From: Acidimicrobiia bacterium
GTDB lineage: Bacteria; Actinomycetota; Acidimicrobiia; Acidimicrobiales; AC-14
Length of the DNA: 34,928 bases
Assembly: GCA_023265025.1 (NCBI GenBank)
Contig: JAHFUP010000056.1
Span: 1 to 34,928, forward strand
Direction of reading: 5' to 3'
A program made the position numbers and the translations under genes. How positions within the stretch are numbered: position 1 is the stretch's first letter; each line of letters opens with the position of its first letter. A model generated the notes under the pieces. It did not search any database, was not told the origin of the DNA, and saw only the letters and a program-made list of their open reading frames with translations. Shown here piece after piece: positions 14,373 to 21,681 of this stretch.

Positions 14373-16559
14373 GTGGTTCGACTCGCTGACTTCTGCTACC
14401 GCCGGCGCCGGTACGTGCTCCTCGCATGGGTACTGGTGTTCGTGGCCGTGATGGCCGCCGGCGGGTCCCTGCCCGCCGAGCACCGGGCCAACTACCAGAC
14501 CCCCGGCGCGGAGTCGACGAAGGCCTACGACCTCCTCGCCGACCGGTTCCCGGCCCGCCAGGGCGACGCCGTGAAGATCGTCTTCGCCGGCAACATCGAC
14601 GCGCCGGCGTCGAGGACGACGATCGACGCCGTGGTCGCCACCGCCAAGGCGCAGCCGTTCGTGGCCGGCGTGGTCAGCCCATTCGCCCCGGAGGGCGCGA
14701 CCCAGGTCGCACGGGACCGCTCGGTGGCCTACGCCGAGGTCCAGTTCGACCGGCCACTCGACCAGCTGATCAACGCCGACGCCCAGGTCCAGAAGCACTT
14801 CCTCGACGCCATCGAACCCGGCCCGCGTGACGGGCTGCAGGTGGAGGTCAGCACCTTCGTCGCCGAAGCGCAGCTGGGCTCCGAGGCCATCGGCCTGATC
14901 TTCGCCGCCTTCATCCTGTTGCTGGCCTTCGGCTCGGCGCTGGCCATGGGGCTGCCAATCGTGACCGCCCTGTTCGGCCTGGGCATCGGCGCCACCCTCG
15001 GCGGCATCACGTCGCGGTTCATCGAAACGCCGGAGTGGGCGGCCACCGTCGCCACCATGATCGGGCTGGGCGTGGGCATCGACTACGCCCTGTTCATCAT
15101 CACGCGGTACCGGCAGTCGCTGGCCGACGGCCTGACTCCCCGCCAAGCCAACATCACCGCCATGGGGACGGCGGGCCGCGCCGTCCTGTTCGCCGGCGGC
15201 ACGGTGGTCATCTCGCTGCTCGGCATGCTGACGATGGGGCTGAGCTACCTCCACGGTGTGGCGGCGTCCTCGGTGCTGGCCGTGCTGATCATGCTGGCCG
15301 CCTCGCTCACCCTCCTGCCGGCCATCCTCGGGTTCGCCGGCAGGAACATCGACAAGCTGAAGGTGCCGTTCACAGGCCGGGCGTCGCACCAGGGCCAGAA
15401 GGCGTTCTGGTACCGCTGGAGCCGGGTGGTCCAGCACCGGCCGTGGACCGCCTTCGCCGGCGGCGCCCTCGTGCTGCTGATCATCACCCTGCCCCTCCTG
15501 TCGCTGCGGTTCGGCTTCCCCGACGAGGGCAACAACCCGTCGAAGGAGACCTCGCGGAAGGCCTACGACCTCCTGACCACCGGCTTCGGCGCCGGCTTCA
15601 ACGGCCCGCTGCTGCTGGTCGCCGACCTGCGCGGCGTCTCCAGCCCGAGCGGGGTGGTGACACAGCTCACGACGGCCGCCAGCGCGGCGGAGGGCGTCGC
15701 CTTCGTCGCCCCGGCGGCGATGAACCCCGCCGGCGACACTGCGATCATCACCGTCTTCCCCCAGAACAAGCCCCAGGACGAGGCGACGGACAAGCTGGTC
15801 AACCGTCTCCGCGGCAAGGTGATCCCACCCGTGATTGGCTCGACGAACACCAAGGTGCTCGTCGGGGGGTTCACCGCCATCTCCATCGACCAGAGCGAGT
15901 ACATCACCCGCCGGCTCCCCATCTTCATCGGCTCGGTCGTGCTGCTGTCGTTCGTCCTGCTGACGACGGTGTTCCGGTCCCCACTCGTGGCCCTGAAGGC
16001 CGGCGTCATGAACCTGCTGTCGATCGCCGCCGCCTACGGCGTCATGTCGTACGCGGTGCAGGGCTCGTGGCTGGGCGACCTCCTGAACATCCCCGAGACG
16101 CCGATCCCGGCGTTCGTGCCGATGATCATGTTCGCCATCCTCTTCGGCCTCTCGATGGACTATGAGGTGTTCCTGCTCAGCCGCATCCGGGAGGAGTACC
16201 TCCGCACCCGGGACAACGGACTGGCCGTGGCCGACGGGCTGGCGGCCACCGCGCGGGTGATCACCGCGGCGGCGGCCATCATGATCTTCGTCTTCGGCGT
16301 CTTCATCTTCGACCCCAACGTGTTCATCAAGCAGATCGGCCTCGGCCTGACCGCCGCTGTGCTGGTGGACGCCACCATCGTCCGCATGGTGCTCGTGCCC
16401 GCGACCATGGAGCTGCTCGGCGACATGAACTGGTGGATGCCGGCGTGGCTCGGCCGGATCCTGCCGGAGGTGCACATCGAAGGCGAGAGCTCGGTGCAGG
16501 CCGAGCTGGCCCACATCCTCGAGGAGGAGACGGGCGAGGAGAAGAAGGTCACCGTCTGA
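14373..16559 (+). CDS. MmpL/RND-family membrane transporter
   Basis: 728 aa from GTG 14373, chosen because GGAGG lies 7 nt upstream; the frame is open to 14307 but that part overlaps the promoter. The layout is two repeats, each with one membrane span, a large external domain and a bundle of five spans. The first span is RRRRYVLLAWVLVFVAVMAA. The proton-relay Asp-Tyr pairs typical of MmpL proteins are present in both halves: GLGVGIDYALFIITRYR and FGLSMDYEVFLLSRIREEY. Other family blocks are TAMGTAGRAVLFAGGTVVIS and SFVLLTTVFRSPLVALKAG. MmpL proteins move lipids, siderophores or drugs using the proton gradient. The divergent MarR gene favours a drug/efflux role, but the cargo is unknown. Confidence 0.9.
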   Translation: MVRLADFCYRRRRYVLLAWVLVFVAVMAAGGSLPAEHRANYQTPGAESTKAYDLLADRFPARQGDAVKIVFAGNIDAPASRTTIDAVVATAKAQPFVAGVVSPFAPEGATQVARDRSVAYAEVQFDRPLDQLINADAQVQKHFLDAIEPGPRDGLQVEVSTFVAEAQLGSEAIGLIFAAFILLLAFGSALAMGLPIVTALFGLGIGATLGGITSRFIETPEWAATVATMIGLGVGIDYALFIITRYRQSLADGLTPRQANITAMGTAGRAVLFAGGTVVISLLGMLTMGLSYLHGVAASSVLAVLIMLAASLTLLPAILGFAGRNIDKLKVPFTGRASHQGQKAFWYRWSRVVQHRPWTAFAGGALVLLIITLPLLSLRFGFPDEGNNPSKETSRKAYDLLTTGFGAGFNGPLLLVADLRGVSSPSGVVTQLTTAASAAEGVAFVAPAAMNPAGDTAIITVFPQNKPQDEATDKLVNRLRGKVIPPVIGSTNTKVLVGGFTAISIDQSEYITRRLPIFIGSVVLLSFVLLTTVFRSPLVALKAGVMNLLSIAAAYGVMSYAVQGSWLGDLLNIPETPIPAFVPMIMFAILFGLSMDYEVFLLSRIREEYLRTRDNGLAVADGLAATARVITAAAAIMIFVFGVFIFDPNVFIKQIGLGLTAAVLVDATIVRMVLVPATMELLGDMNWWMPAWLGRILPEVHIEGESSVQAELAHILEEETGEEKKVTV

Positions 16560-16576
16560 GAGGTCTTTCCTGCACG

Positions 16577-16610
16577 CCGGCCGCCCGATGCAACAGAATC
16601 GGGCGGTCGG
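16577..16610 (+). terminator. Hairpin after the transporter gene
   Basis: CCGGCCGCCCGAT (16577-16589) pairs with ATCGGGCGGTCGG (16598-16610), 13 bp with one G-U, around an 8-nt loop 17 nt after the transporter stop. It has no U-tract, as is usual for high-GC actinobacteria. The remaining 138 bp to the next gene hold no recognisable feature. Confidence 0.6.
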
Positions 16611-16747
16611 ACGTGGAGAGGAGTGTGGGGAGGACGGCGCAAGGCAACCACCTCCCGCGCGCCGCGAAGCCCTCGCCACGTGGGCCGGTGCGAGGACGGA
16701 CGCGGCCGTACCGACAACGACGGCGTCCGCTACCGACCGCCGGCGGC

Positions 16748-17080
16748 TTAGGGCTCGGCGCTGAGCTGGCGGCGTGCGTCCACGCCGACCGTCGCCGCCA
16801 AGGTCGAGCTCAGCGCGGGAATCGCCGCCGCCCACGTGTCGTCGTCCACGACCCCGTCGGCCTTCAGGCCGGCGAACTTCTGGAAGGCCTTCACCGCCTT
16901 CGTGGTCTTCGGCCCGAAGTGCTCGTCAATCGGGCCGGGCGTGGTCTCCCACTGACCGGGGGCGCCGTTTGTCAGCACGTTCTGCAGGCGGGCGACGACG
17001 AGCCCGCTGGCGCCCTGCTTCAGGGTCGGCATCTTGAGGGTGGCGCCGGCGGCAGTCGTCGGCTCGGTCTTCTTCGCCAT
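16748..17080 (-). CDS. Peptidoglycan-binding-like domain protein without signal peptide
   Basis: 110 aa from ATG 17080, one base after the stop of the monooxygenase gene. Residues 15-90 fit the PG_binding_1 fold: LKQGASGLVVARLQNVLTNG, a variable GQWETTPGPIDEHFG segment, then KTTKAVKAFQKFAGLKADG and VVDDDTWAAAIPAL. The three-helix repeat normally binds cell-wall peptidoglycan and occurs in secreted proteins, but this N-terminus (MAKKTEPTTAAG) is hydrophilic with no signal sequence. It may act in the cytoplasm on another ligand or leave the cell by a non-Sec route. It is the last gene of a three-gene minus-strand cluster. Confidence 0.7.
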   Translation of the reverse strand: MAKKTEPTTAAGATLKMPTLKQGASGLVVARLQNVLTNGAPGQWETTPGPIDEHFGPKTTKAVKAFQKFAGLKADGVVDDDTWAAAIPALSSTLAATVGVDARRQLSAEP

Positions 17081-17081
17081 G

Positions 17082-17384
17082 TCAGGTCCTCACGATCTCG
17101 TAGGCCGAGGCGTGGATCGGGAACGGCACCAGCCGCCCTGATGCGTCCCGGAAGTTTTGGCTCTGGGTGGCCGAGCGGAAGGCGTCGTCGCTCTCCCAGC
17201 AGCTCACGTTCACGAAGCGGAAGTCGGGGTTGGCCGACACGGCCCGGTGGAGGGCGGTGCTGACGAACCCCGGCTGCTTCCGCAGGAAGTCGTTGGCCTT
17301 CTCCCACGAGTCGAGGAAGCGCTCGGCGTCCTCGTGCGTCACCTCGTAGGACACGATCACGGTGCATTGTTTCTTCTCCGCCAA
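17082..17384 (-). CDS. Antibiotic-biosynthesis-monooxygenase (ABM)-like protein
   Basis: 100 aa. The start is TTG 17384, fixed by a strong ribosome site (AAAGGAG, 7-nt spacer). The sequence has the ABM dimeric alpha/beta-barrel pattern: VIVSYEVTHEDAERFLDSWE, then FLRKQPGFVSTALHRAV, then FRFVNVSCWESDDAFRSAT. Members act as small cofactor-free monooxygenases, heme-degrading enzymes or simple ligand binders; no decisive catalytic residue can be read here. It lies 15 nt after the beta-helix gene and 1 nt before the peptidoglycan-binding-like gene, so the three are surely co-transcribed. Confidence 0.75.
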   Translation of the reverse strand: MAEKKQCTVIVSYEVTHEDAERFLDSWEKANDFLRKQPGFVSTALHRAVSANPDFRFVNVSCWESDDAFRSATQSQNFRDASGRLVPFPIHASAYEIVRT

Positions 17385-17399
17385 CTGCGCGCTCCTTTC

Positions 17400-18377
17400 T
17401 CAGGTCTCGCCGCTGCGCCGGGAGACGCAGGGCTGGTTCACGGTGCCGAAGTCGTTGTCCTCCCACACGTTCCGGCTGCACGGCGGCATGAGCGTGCCGT
17501 CGGAGCCGTCGAACTCGCCGTTGCCGTGGGCCCGGTTGCCCACCGCCCGGTTGCCCGCCGCCCGCAGCGGGAGGCCGTCGAGCGCGATGCCGTAGGACGT
17601 GTTGCCGTCGGCGACGTTGTCACGGACGACGTTGTGCGCCGGCGGCATGGGTAGGGGCATGCTGAAGAGTCGCACGCCACAGCCCCTTCCACTCGTGCCG
17701 TTGTTGCTCGACGTGTTGCCGGTTATCTCGTTGTGCTCGTTGGGTGGGGTGCCGACGCACGGCGGCTCGTCGTCGGGGTTGTCACAGGTGGCCAGGACGA
17801 CGATGCCATCGCACCCGCTGCCGGTGACGGTGTTGCCGACGATGCGGTTGTGGCTGGCCTCCGGCCCCTCCACCCGGATGCCCATGGTCTGGCGACCCGC
17901 CTCGGGGAATCCCACGTGGGACATGTTGTTGTCGGCCACGGTGTTGTCGACGATCTCGTTGCCCGTCGCCCGTGGCCCGAGGGAGATGCCGCTGAACGGG
18001 CCGTTGCGGCGGACGACGTTGCCCCGCAGGGTGTTGTCTCGCGATTCGTTGACCACGATCCCGTCGCCGAAGTCGCTGTCGGGCGTGCCGATGTTGTCCT
18101 CGACCGTCACGCCCTCCACCAGGTTGCCGGCGCCGCCCTGAATGGCGACGCCGGCGTCGAACTTCGTGACCCTGCCGTTGCGGACGGTGCAGCCGCGTAC
18201 GTCGCGCAGCATGATGCCCGGCCCCTCGGTCACGCCCCCCGGTGCGCCGGAAATGGTGTGGCCGCCGAGGTCGAGGACGACGCCGTCGGCCACGATGACG
18301 AGCGCCGGCCCCTGGGCACAGGTCAGGTCGGCGTCGAGGACGGTGTCGGCACTGATCTCAACACCGCCATCGGCCAT
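17400..18377 (-). CDS. Right-handed beta-helix (NosD-like) repeat protein
   Basis: 325 aa from ATG 18377. Repeats of about 22-24 residues give a parallel beta-helix: VLDLGGHTISGAPGG, GCTVRNGRVTKFDAGVAIQG, NLVEGVTVEDN, NTLRGNVVRRNGPFSGISLG, NEIVDNTVADNN, HNRIVGNTVTGSGCDGIVV, HNVVRDNVADGNTSYGIAL. The N-x-I/V-x-x-N-x-V pattern is that of NosD/periplasmic copper-binding and pectate-lyase-like repeats. No signal peptide is visible (MADGGVEISADTVLDADL), unusual for such proteins. Catalytic residues cannot be assigned. It heads the cluster with the ABM and peptidoglycan-binding-like genes and is transcribed leaderless from TAGCAT six bases upstream. Confidence 0.8.
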   Translation of the reverse strand: MADGGVEISADTVLDADLTCAQGPALVIVADGVVLDLGGHTISGAPGGVTEGPGIMLRDVRGCTVRNGRVTKFDAGVAIQGGAGNLVEGVTVEDNIGTPDSDFGDGIVVNESRDNTLRGNVVRRNGPFSGISLGPRATGNEIVDNTVADNNMSHVGFPEAGRQTMGIRVEGPEASHNRIVGNTVTGSGCDGIVVLATCDNPDDEPPCVGTPPNEHNEITGNTSSNNGTSGRGCGVRLFSMPLPMPPAHNVVRDNVADGNTSYGIALDGLPLRAAGNRAVGNRAHGNGEFDGSDGTLMPPCSRNVWEDNDFGTVNQPCVSRRSGET

Positions 18378-18383
18378 CGGCCC

Positions 18384-18389
18384 ATGCTA
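18384..18389 (-). promoter_or_regulatory. -10 box of the beta-helix cluster (leaderless)
   Basis: On the minus strand TAGCAT is followed by six bases and then ATG 18377, with no ribosome site. Confidence 0.5.
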
Positions 18390-18437
18390 CGGCGCCCGCC
18401 GATTACCGTCGCGACGACGAGCGGTCAGGAGGCCCCG

Positions 18438-18794
18438 ATGAGCACTGTTTCGTTGACCATCGACTACAGCAACGGAAGCCGGAAGTCGTTCACGGCCATC
18501 CCGTGGACGAAGGACCTGACGATCCTCGAGGCGCTGGAGGCGGCGGCGGCTACGGCGCCCGGGATCGCCGTCGAGTACGGCTCCAGCCGCAACGGGTCGG
18601 TCATCAACCTCCGCTTGGACGGCGTGACGGGTGAGGGCACGAGCGGCGACTGGGCGGTCTGGGTCAACCAGCGGCTCGGTCCCGAGCGCCTGGGGACCGA
18701 CACGAGCTTCGGGTTCGACCCGGGCTCCCGGCCGGCCAACGAGGTGCAGGCCGGCGACGACATCCTGTTCAAGCGGGTGAACCCGCCGGCGTGA
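18438..18794 (+). CDS. DUF4430-like beta-grasp protein
   Basis: 118 aa from ATG 18438, with AGGAG 6 nt upstream. It reads VSLTIDYSNGSRKSFTAIPW, LTILEALEAAAA, then GIAVEYGSSRNGSVINLRLD, GTSGDWAVWVNQRLGPERLG and AGDDILFKRVNPP. This matches the DUF4430/transcobalamin-C-like pattern: a strand pair, a helix with LxALxAA, a GxW-(Q/A)xWVNG-like strand and a final GDxIxFR strand. These domains are usually secreted or surface-linked, but no signal sequence is seen. The stop overlaps the next start as GTGA, so the two proteins are made together. Confidence 0.65.
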   Translation: MSTVSLTIDYSNGSRKSFTAIPWTKDLTILEALEAAAATAPGIAVEYGSSRNGSVINLRLDGVTGEGTSGDWAVWVNQRLGPERLGTDTSFGFDPGSRPANEVQAGDDILFKRVNPPA

Positions 18795-19219
18795 CGCCGT
18801 GGGCCGACGGCCCTGGGGTGATCGAGCTCCCCGACGGCCGGCGTGTCCGCGGCCGGGGGCTGCGCAAGCCGCTCCCTGAAGGGCCGGCGCCGGAGTTCGG
18901 CGTGTACCTCCTCGGCCGCGACCCCGGCCCCTTCGACTGGGACCACCGCTGGATCGAGTGGCCGGACTTCCGCCTACCGCGCTCGACCGCGGCCGCCCTC
19001 GCCGCCCTGGCCGACGCCCATGCGCGCAGCGCCGGCACGCGGGTCGAGCTCGCGTGCGGGAGCGGTGTGGGCCGGGCGGGGACGGCGCTGGCGGCCATGG
19101 CGGTGCTGTCCGGCGTGCCGCCGGCTGAGGCCGTGTCGTGGGTCCGGGCCCGGTACGACCCCCGGGCGGCGGAGACGCCGTGGCAGCGGCGATGGGTCAG
19201 GCGCCTACCGGCGCGCTGA
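18791..19219 (+). CDS. Cys-based (CX5R) protein phosphatase-like protein
   Basis: 142 aa from GTG 18791, overlapping the previous stop by four bases. Residues 85-100 carry the signature VELACGSGVGRAGTALAAMA: Cys89, five residues, Arg95, with the usual following helix. Upstream WIEWPDFRLP may hold the general-acid Asp59 or a nearby acidic residue. The C-terminal AVSWVRARYDPRAAETPWQR resembles actinobacterial dual-specificity/tyrosine-phosphatase-like proteins in which EAVxxVRxxYxPxAVET follows the P-loop. It is likely active on a phosphoprotein or phosphosugar; substrate unknown. Coupling to the DUF4430-like gene suggests a joint task. Confidence 0.7.
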   Translation: MTPWADGPGVIELPDGRRVRGRGLRKPLPEGPAPEFGVYLLGRDPGPFDWDHRWIEWPDFRLPRSTAAALAALADAHARSAGTRVELACGSGVGRAGTALAAMAVLSGVPPAEAVSWVRARYDPRAAETPWQRRWVRRLPAR

Positions 19220-19433
19220 CCGCGGCGACGGCACGCGCCAGGGAGTCGTTGATCGTGTCCATGGCCGGCTCCACGCCGGCGAGCGCCGCCGGGAGCTGCG
19301 CGAGGGTGGCGTCGACGGTGGCCAGGGCGGCGCTGATCCGCCAGAGCTGCACGGCGATGACGGCCACACAGCTGGCGACGGCGAGGGCGGCCACGAGGCC
19401 GAGGACGATGGTGGTCACGCCGGCGAGAGGCAT
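19197..19433 (-). CDS. Small membrane protein, last gene of the truncated-hemoglobin operon
   Basis: 78 aa: one N-terminal membrane segment (VTTIVLGLVAALAVASCVAVIAV) followed by an Ala/Leu-rich amphipathic helix with spaced hydrophobics (RISAALATVDATLAQLPAAL, DTINDSLARAVAAV). Such a tail suggests a coiled coil or self-association in the cytoplasm or periplasm. AGGAG lies 7 nt before ATG 19433. Its end overlaps the 3' end of the CX5R phosphatase gene on the other strand by 23 bp. No family recognised. Confidence 0.6.
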   Translation of the reverse strand: MPLAGVTTIVLGLVAALAVASCVAVIAVQLWRISAALATVDATLAQLPAALAGVEPAMDTINDSLARAVAAVSAPVGA

Positions 19434-19446
19434 AGGGATCTCCTGG

Positions 19447-19671
19447 TCATTGGGACACGGCCGACTCGAGCCGGCGGCACTGGCCGGCGACGGTCGACAG
19501 CGTGGTCACGACGGGCGGGACGGACGCCGATACGGACTCGACCGAACCGGCGATGTCGCGGGCGGCTGCGTTCACAGCCCGTAGCGCGCCGATGATGCGG
19601 AACGCCAGGGCGAGGGCGATCGGGAGGGCGACGAAGGCGAGGACGGCGTTCGCTGCCCACCAAAGGATCAC
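19447..19671 (-). CDS. Small membrane protein in the truncated-hemoglobin operon
   Basis: 74 aa with a membrane segment (ANAVLAFVALPIALALAF) and a helical tail carrying AARDIAGSVESVSASVPPVV and TTLSTVAGQCRRLESAV. It has the same layout as the protein at 19197. Its ATG overlaps the hemoglobin stop by four bases (ATGA), so it is translated with the hemoglobin. Function unknown. Confidence 0.65.
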   Translation of the reverse strand: MILWWAANAVLAFVALPIALALAFRIIGALRAVNAAARDIAGSVESVSASVPPVVTTLSTVAGQCRRLESAVSQ

Positions 19672-20048
19672 CGGGCCACCGCCACCGACGACTGGACGAC
19701 ATCGGTCCGCAACGGCTGGAGTATGGCCAGGATCTTGGCGCAGGTCACGGGCGGCACGCCGGCACTGACCAGCACGGCGTGCAGGTGGTCGAGGACCTTG
19801 TCGAAGGCCATGTCGGTGATGGCCAGCCCGCGGTGGGCCGGTTGCATCATGCGGCCGGAGTACTCCTCCGAGGTCCCACCCAGCGCCACGGTGACCAGGG
19901 CCCGCTGGTGCGCCTTGAGCCGAGCCATGTCGCGGCCGGCGAAGTAGGCCATGAGGTCGGGGTCGGCGATCAGGCGCTCGTAGAACGCGTCGACCACGAC
20001 CGTCACGGCCGGTGCGCCGCCGATCTCGTCGTAGATGGTGCTTCGCAT
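19668..20048 (-). CDS. glbN-like: Group I-type truncated hemoglobin
   Basis: 126 aa from ATG 20048. The 2-on-2 globin signature is clear: STIYDEIGGAPAVTVVVDAF, YERLIADPDLMAYFAGRDMA with B10 Tyr in FYERL and CD1 Phe in YFAG, LKAHQRALVTVALGG, and the heme-ligand His in MQPAHRGLAITDMAFDKVL. The C-terminal helix carries LHAVLVSAGVPP. Such proteins bind O2, NO or CO and often detoxify NO. Here it is embedded among five one-span small proteins, three upstream and two downstream, suggesting a membrane-associated role. The gap to the upstream gene is 16 nt and contains AAGGAG. Confidence 0.9.
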   Translation of the reverse strand: MRSTIYDEIGGAPAVTVVVDAFYERLIADPDLMAYFAGRDMARLKAHQRALVTVALGGTSEEYSGRMMQPAHRGLAITDMAFDKVLDHLHAVLVSAGVPPVTCAKILAILQPLRTDVVQSSVAVAR

Positions 20049-20064
20049 GACGGTCTCCTTCTGC

Positions 20065-20286
20065 TCAGGGGCGCAGCGCGGCGTCGAGCTCGGTTTCCAG
20101 GGCGGTCGCGGCCTTCGACGTGGCGATCAGGTGGCCGGCGACGTCCCGGGCGCCCGGGGCGACCTTGTCGACGAGGGTTTCCTCGATCGCCCTCACCATC
20201 CCGCCGATGGCGTTGAGGTAGCCGACCAGGACGAGGAGGAGGGCGACGACGGCCGCCACCGTGAGGGCAGCCAACAATTCCGTCAT
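20065..20286 (-). CDS. Small membrane protein upstream of the truncated hemoglobin
   Basis: 73 aa. After MTELLAALTV a membrane span AAVVALLLVLVGYLNAIGG is followed by an amphipathic helix (VRAIEETLVDKVAPGARDVA, GHLIATSKAATALETELDAA). Its ATG overlaps the preceding stop by four bases. The long helical tail with regular heptads is shared by its neighbours. No family recognised. Confidence 0.65.
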   Translation of the reverse strand: MTELLAALTVAAVVALLLVLVGYLNAIGGMVRAIEETLVDKVAPGARDVAGHLIATSKAATALETELDAALRP

Positions 20287-20507
20287 GAGCGGAGCTCCCG
20301 GACGCGCTGGGCGGCGCGGTCGAGCTGGGGCGCGGCGGTGACCGTGTGGACGAAGACGCCGACCGCGGCCGACCAGACGCCGGCCACCTCGCCGCCGAGC
20401 ACCTTCACCGACTCGCGGAGGAGTCCGAGCAGCAGGATCACCACGCCCAGCACGGCGGCGCCGATCCCCAGGAACACGATCCAGAGCAACTGCGTCTCGT
20501 GCGCCAT
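20283..20507 (-). CDS. Small membrane protein in the truncated-hemoglobin operon
   Basis: 74 aa: hydrophobic TQLLWIVFLGIGAAVLGVVI then a tail with LRESVKVLGGEVAGVWSAAV and PQLDRAAQRVRELRS. It shares one base with the preceding stop (TGATG) and four with the next start (ATGA). Function unknown. Confidence 0.65.
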   Translation of the reverse strand: MAHETQLLWIVFLGIGAAVLGVVILLLGLLRESVKVLGGEVAGVWSAAVGVFVHTVTAAPQLDRAAQRVRELRS

Positions 20508-20746
20508 CAGCGCTCCCCGGTGAGGATGGCGTCGAGGTGGAAATTCGACTCGACGAGGTCGAGGAGCGGGCGGGTGCTGTCACCGCCGGCGATGAGGCTG
20601 TCCCGGATCGAAGCCGCCTGACCTTCGATCCGGTTGACGAGGGTGATGACGGTGACGACGAGGGCGGCGAGGACGGCGATGAGGACGGACGCGACGCAGA
20701 GCCCGACCCACCAACCTCCGGCGGCAAAGGCGACCATAGGAACCAT
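20507..20746 (-). CDS. Small membrane protein, first gene of the truncated-hemoglobin operon
   Basis: 79 aa from ATG 20746: a double hydrophobic stretch (WWVGLCVASVLIAVLAALVV) and a tail RIEGQAASIRDSLIAGGDST with LLDLVESNFHLDAIL. TGTACT stands six bases before the start, a likely -10 box of a leaderless operon mRNA. ATG 20737 is an alternative start. Function unknown. Confidence 0.6.
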   Translation of the reverse strand: MVPMVAFAAGGWWVGLCVASVLIAVLAALVVTVITLVNRIEGQAASIRDSLIAGGDSTRPLLDLVESNFHLDAILTGER

Positions 20747-20841
20747 GGGTTCAGTACACCCACGGTTCGTTTCGGTCGGGTTACCCGCGGGGGAACGTCA
20801 GGTCACGGGCTCCTCACCCAAGCCTCGCCTTCCAGGACGCG

Positions 20842-21681
20842 CTACGGGCGGCCGGGCCCGCTGTTCGAGCTCGCGGCCGCCGGCACCGTGTTGGTGGACC
20901 TCGCCGCCGCCGGCGTGGTGACGGGTGGCCCGCCGCCGTTCGAGCCCTGGGATCCGGGACCGGACGTTCCGCCGTTGCCGCGGCCGGGAACCGAGGTCGG
21001 AGTGTTGCCGGCGGCGGGCGTCTCGTTGGCCCGGTCGATGCCGGTGGCGCCGCTGCCGGAGCTGCCGGTGCCGTTGCTGGCGGCGCCGGCGTTGGTCGTG
21101 TCGCCGCTGGTAGTGCCGGCGTCCTGGCCCTTGTTCCTCGCCTCGTCGGAGACGGCCTTGCCGTCGACGCCGGCGACACCGTCGGACGCTCCCGTGGCGT
21201 CGCGACTGACCGTGGCGCCGGTGACGGCCTTGTCGCTCGCACGGTCCGGGAAGGTGAAGGGCGTGGTGGCGTCGACCACGGTTGCGACCGCATGCTGGGC
21301 CGGCGCCGGCAGCACGCCGGCCGCGCCGGCGGCGGTGGTGCTGGCCGCAGCCACGCCAACGCCCAGCGCGACCTTGGCCACCAGGCCCAGGCCGGCGAGC
21401 CGGCGGACGAGCCGGGCACGGGATGGTGTCGGAGCGGGGGCCGCCGGTACAACTGGCTGGTCGCCCCCGCTCGTGGAGAAGCCGTCGGCCAGGAGACGAG
21501 CGAGCGCCGCATGGACGACCGGCGCCGGCTCGGACGAGGCGACCCCGAGATCCTCGACGAAGGGAAGCAGCCAGTCGAAGCCGGCCTGCGGGGAGGGAGT
21601 TCCCCGCAGGAGGGCGTCGAGGGCACGATCGTCGAGCACGGGAGTGGGCATCTCGTCCGTGTCACCGTCGAAGGGGCTCAC
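20842..21681 (-). CDS. Membrane protein coupled to an ECF sigma factor, anti-sigma candidate
   Basis: 279 aa from GTG 21681, overlapping the sigma-factor stop as GTGA. The N-terminal ~90 residues form a small helical cytoplasmic region (ALDALLRGTPSPQAGFDWLL, VVHAALARLLADGF). It is followed by one membrane segment (LVRRLAGLGLVAKVALGVGV) and an Ala/Ser/Gly/Thr-rich external tail rich in low-complexity GTSG and GNGG runs, which should be disordered. A cytoplasmic helical part next to a span and coupling to a sigma gene are the usual features of an anti-sigma factor. I see no HxxxCxxC zinc motif, so the sigma-binding assignment is inference from position. Confidence 0.6.
   Translation of the reverse strand: MSPFDGDTDEMPTPVLDDRALDALLRGTPSPQAGFDWLLPFVEDLGVASSEPAPVVHAALARLLADGFSTSGGDQPVVPAAPAPTPSRARLVRRLAGLGLVAKVALGVGVAAASTTAAGAAGVLPAPAQHAVATVVDATTPFTFPDRASDKAVTGATVSRDATGASDGVAGVDGKAVSDEARNKGQDAGTTSGDTTNAGAASNGTGSSGSGATGIDRANETPAAGNTPTSVPGRGNGGTSGPGSQGSNGGGPPVTTPAAARSTNTVPAAASSNSGPGRP

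Noticed and set aside
14301-16835. 844-aa frame on the minus strand opposite the MmpL gene
   Set aside because: It is rich in His, Gln, Gly and Asp with no family motif, a usual mirror of a high-GC gene; the plus strand has full MmpL features.
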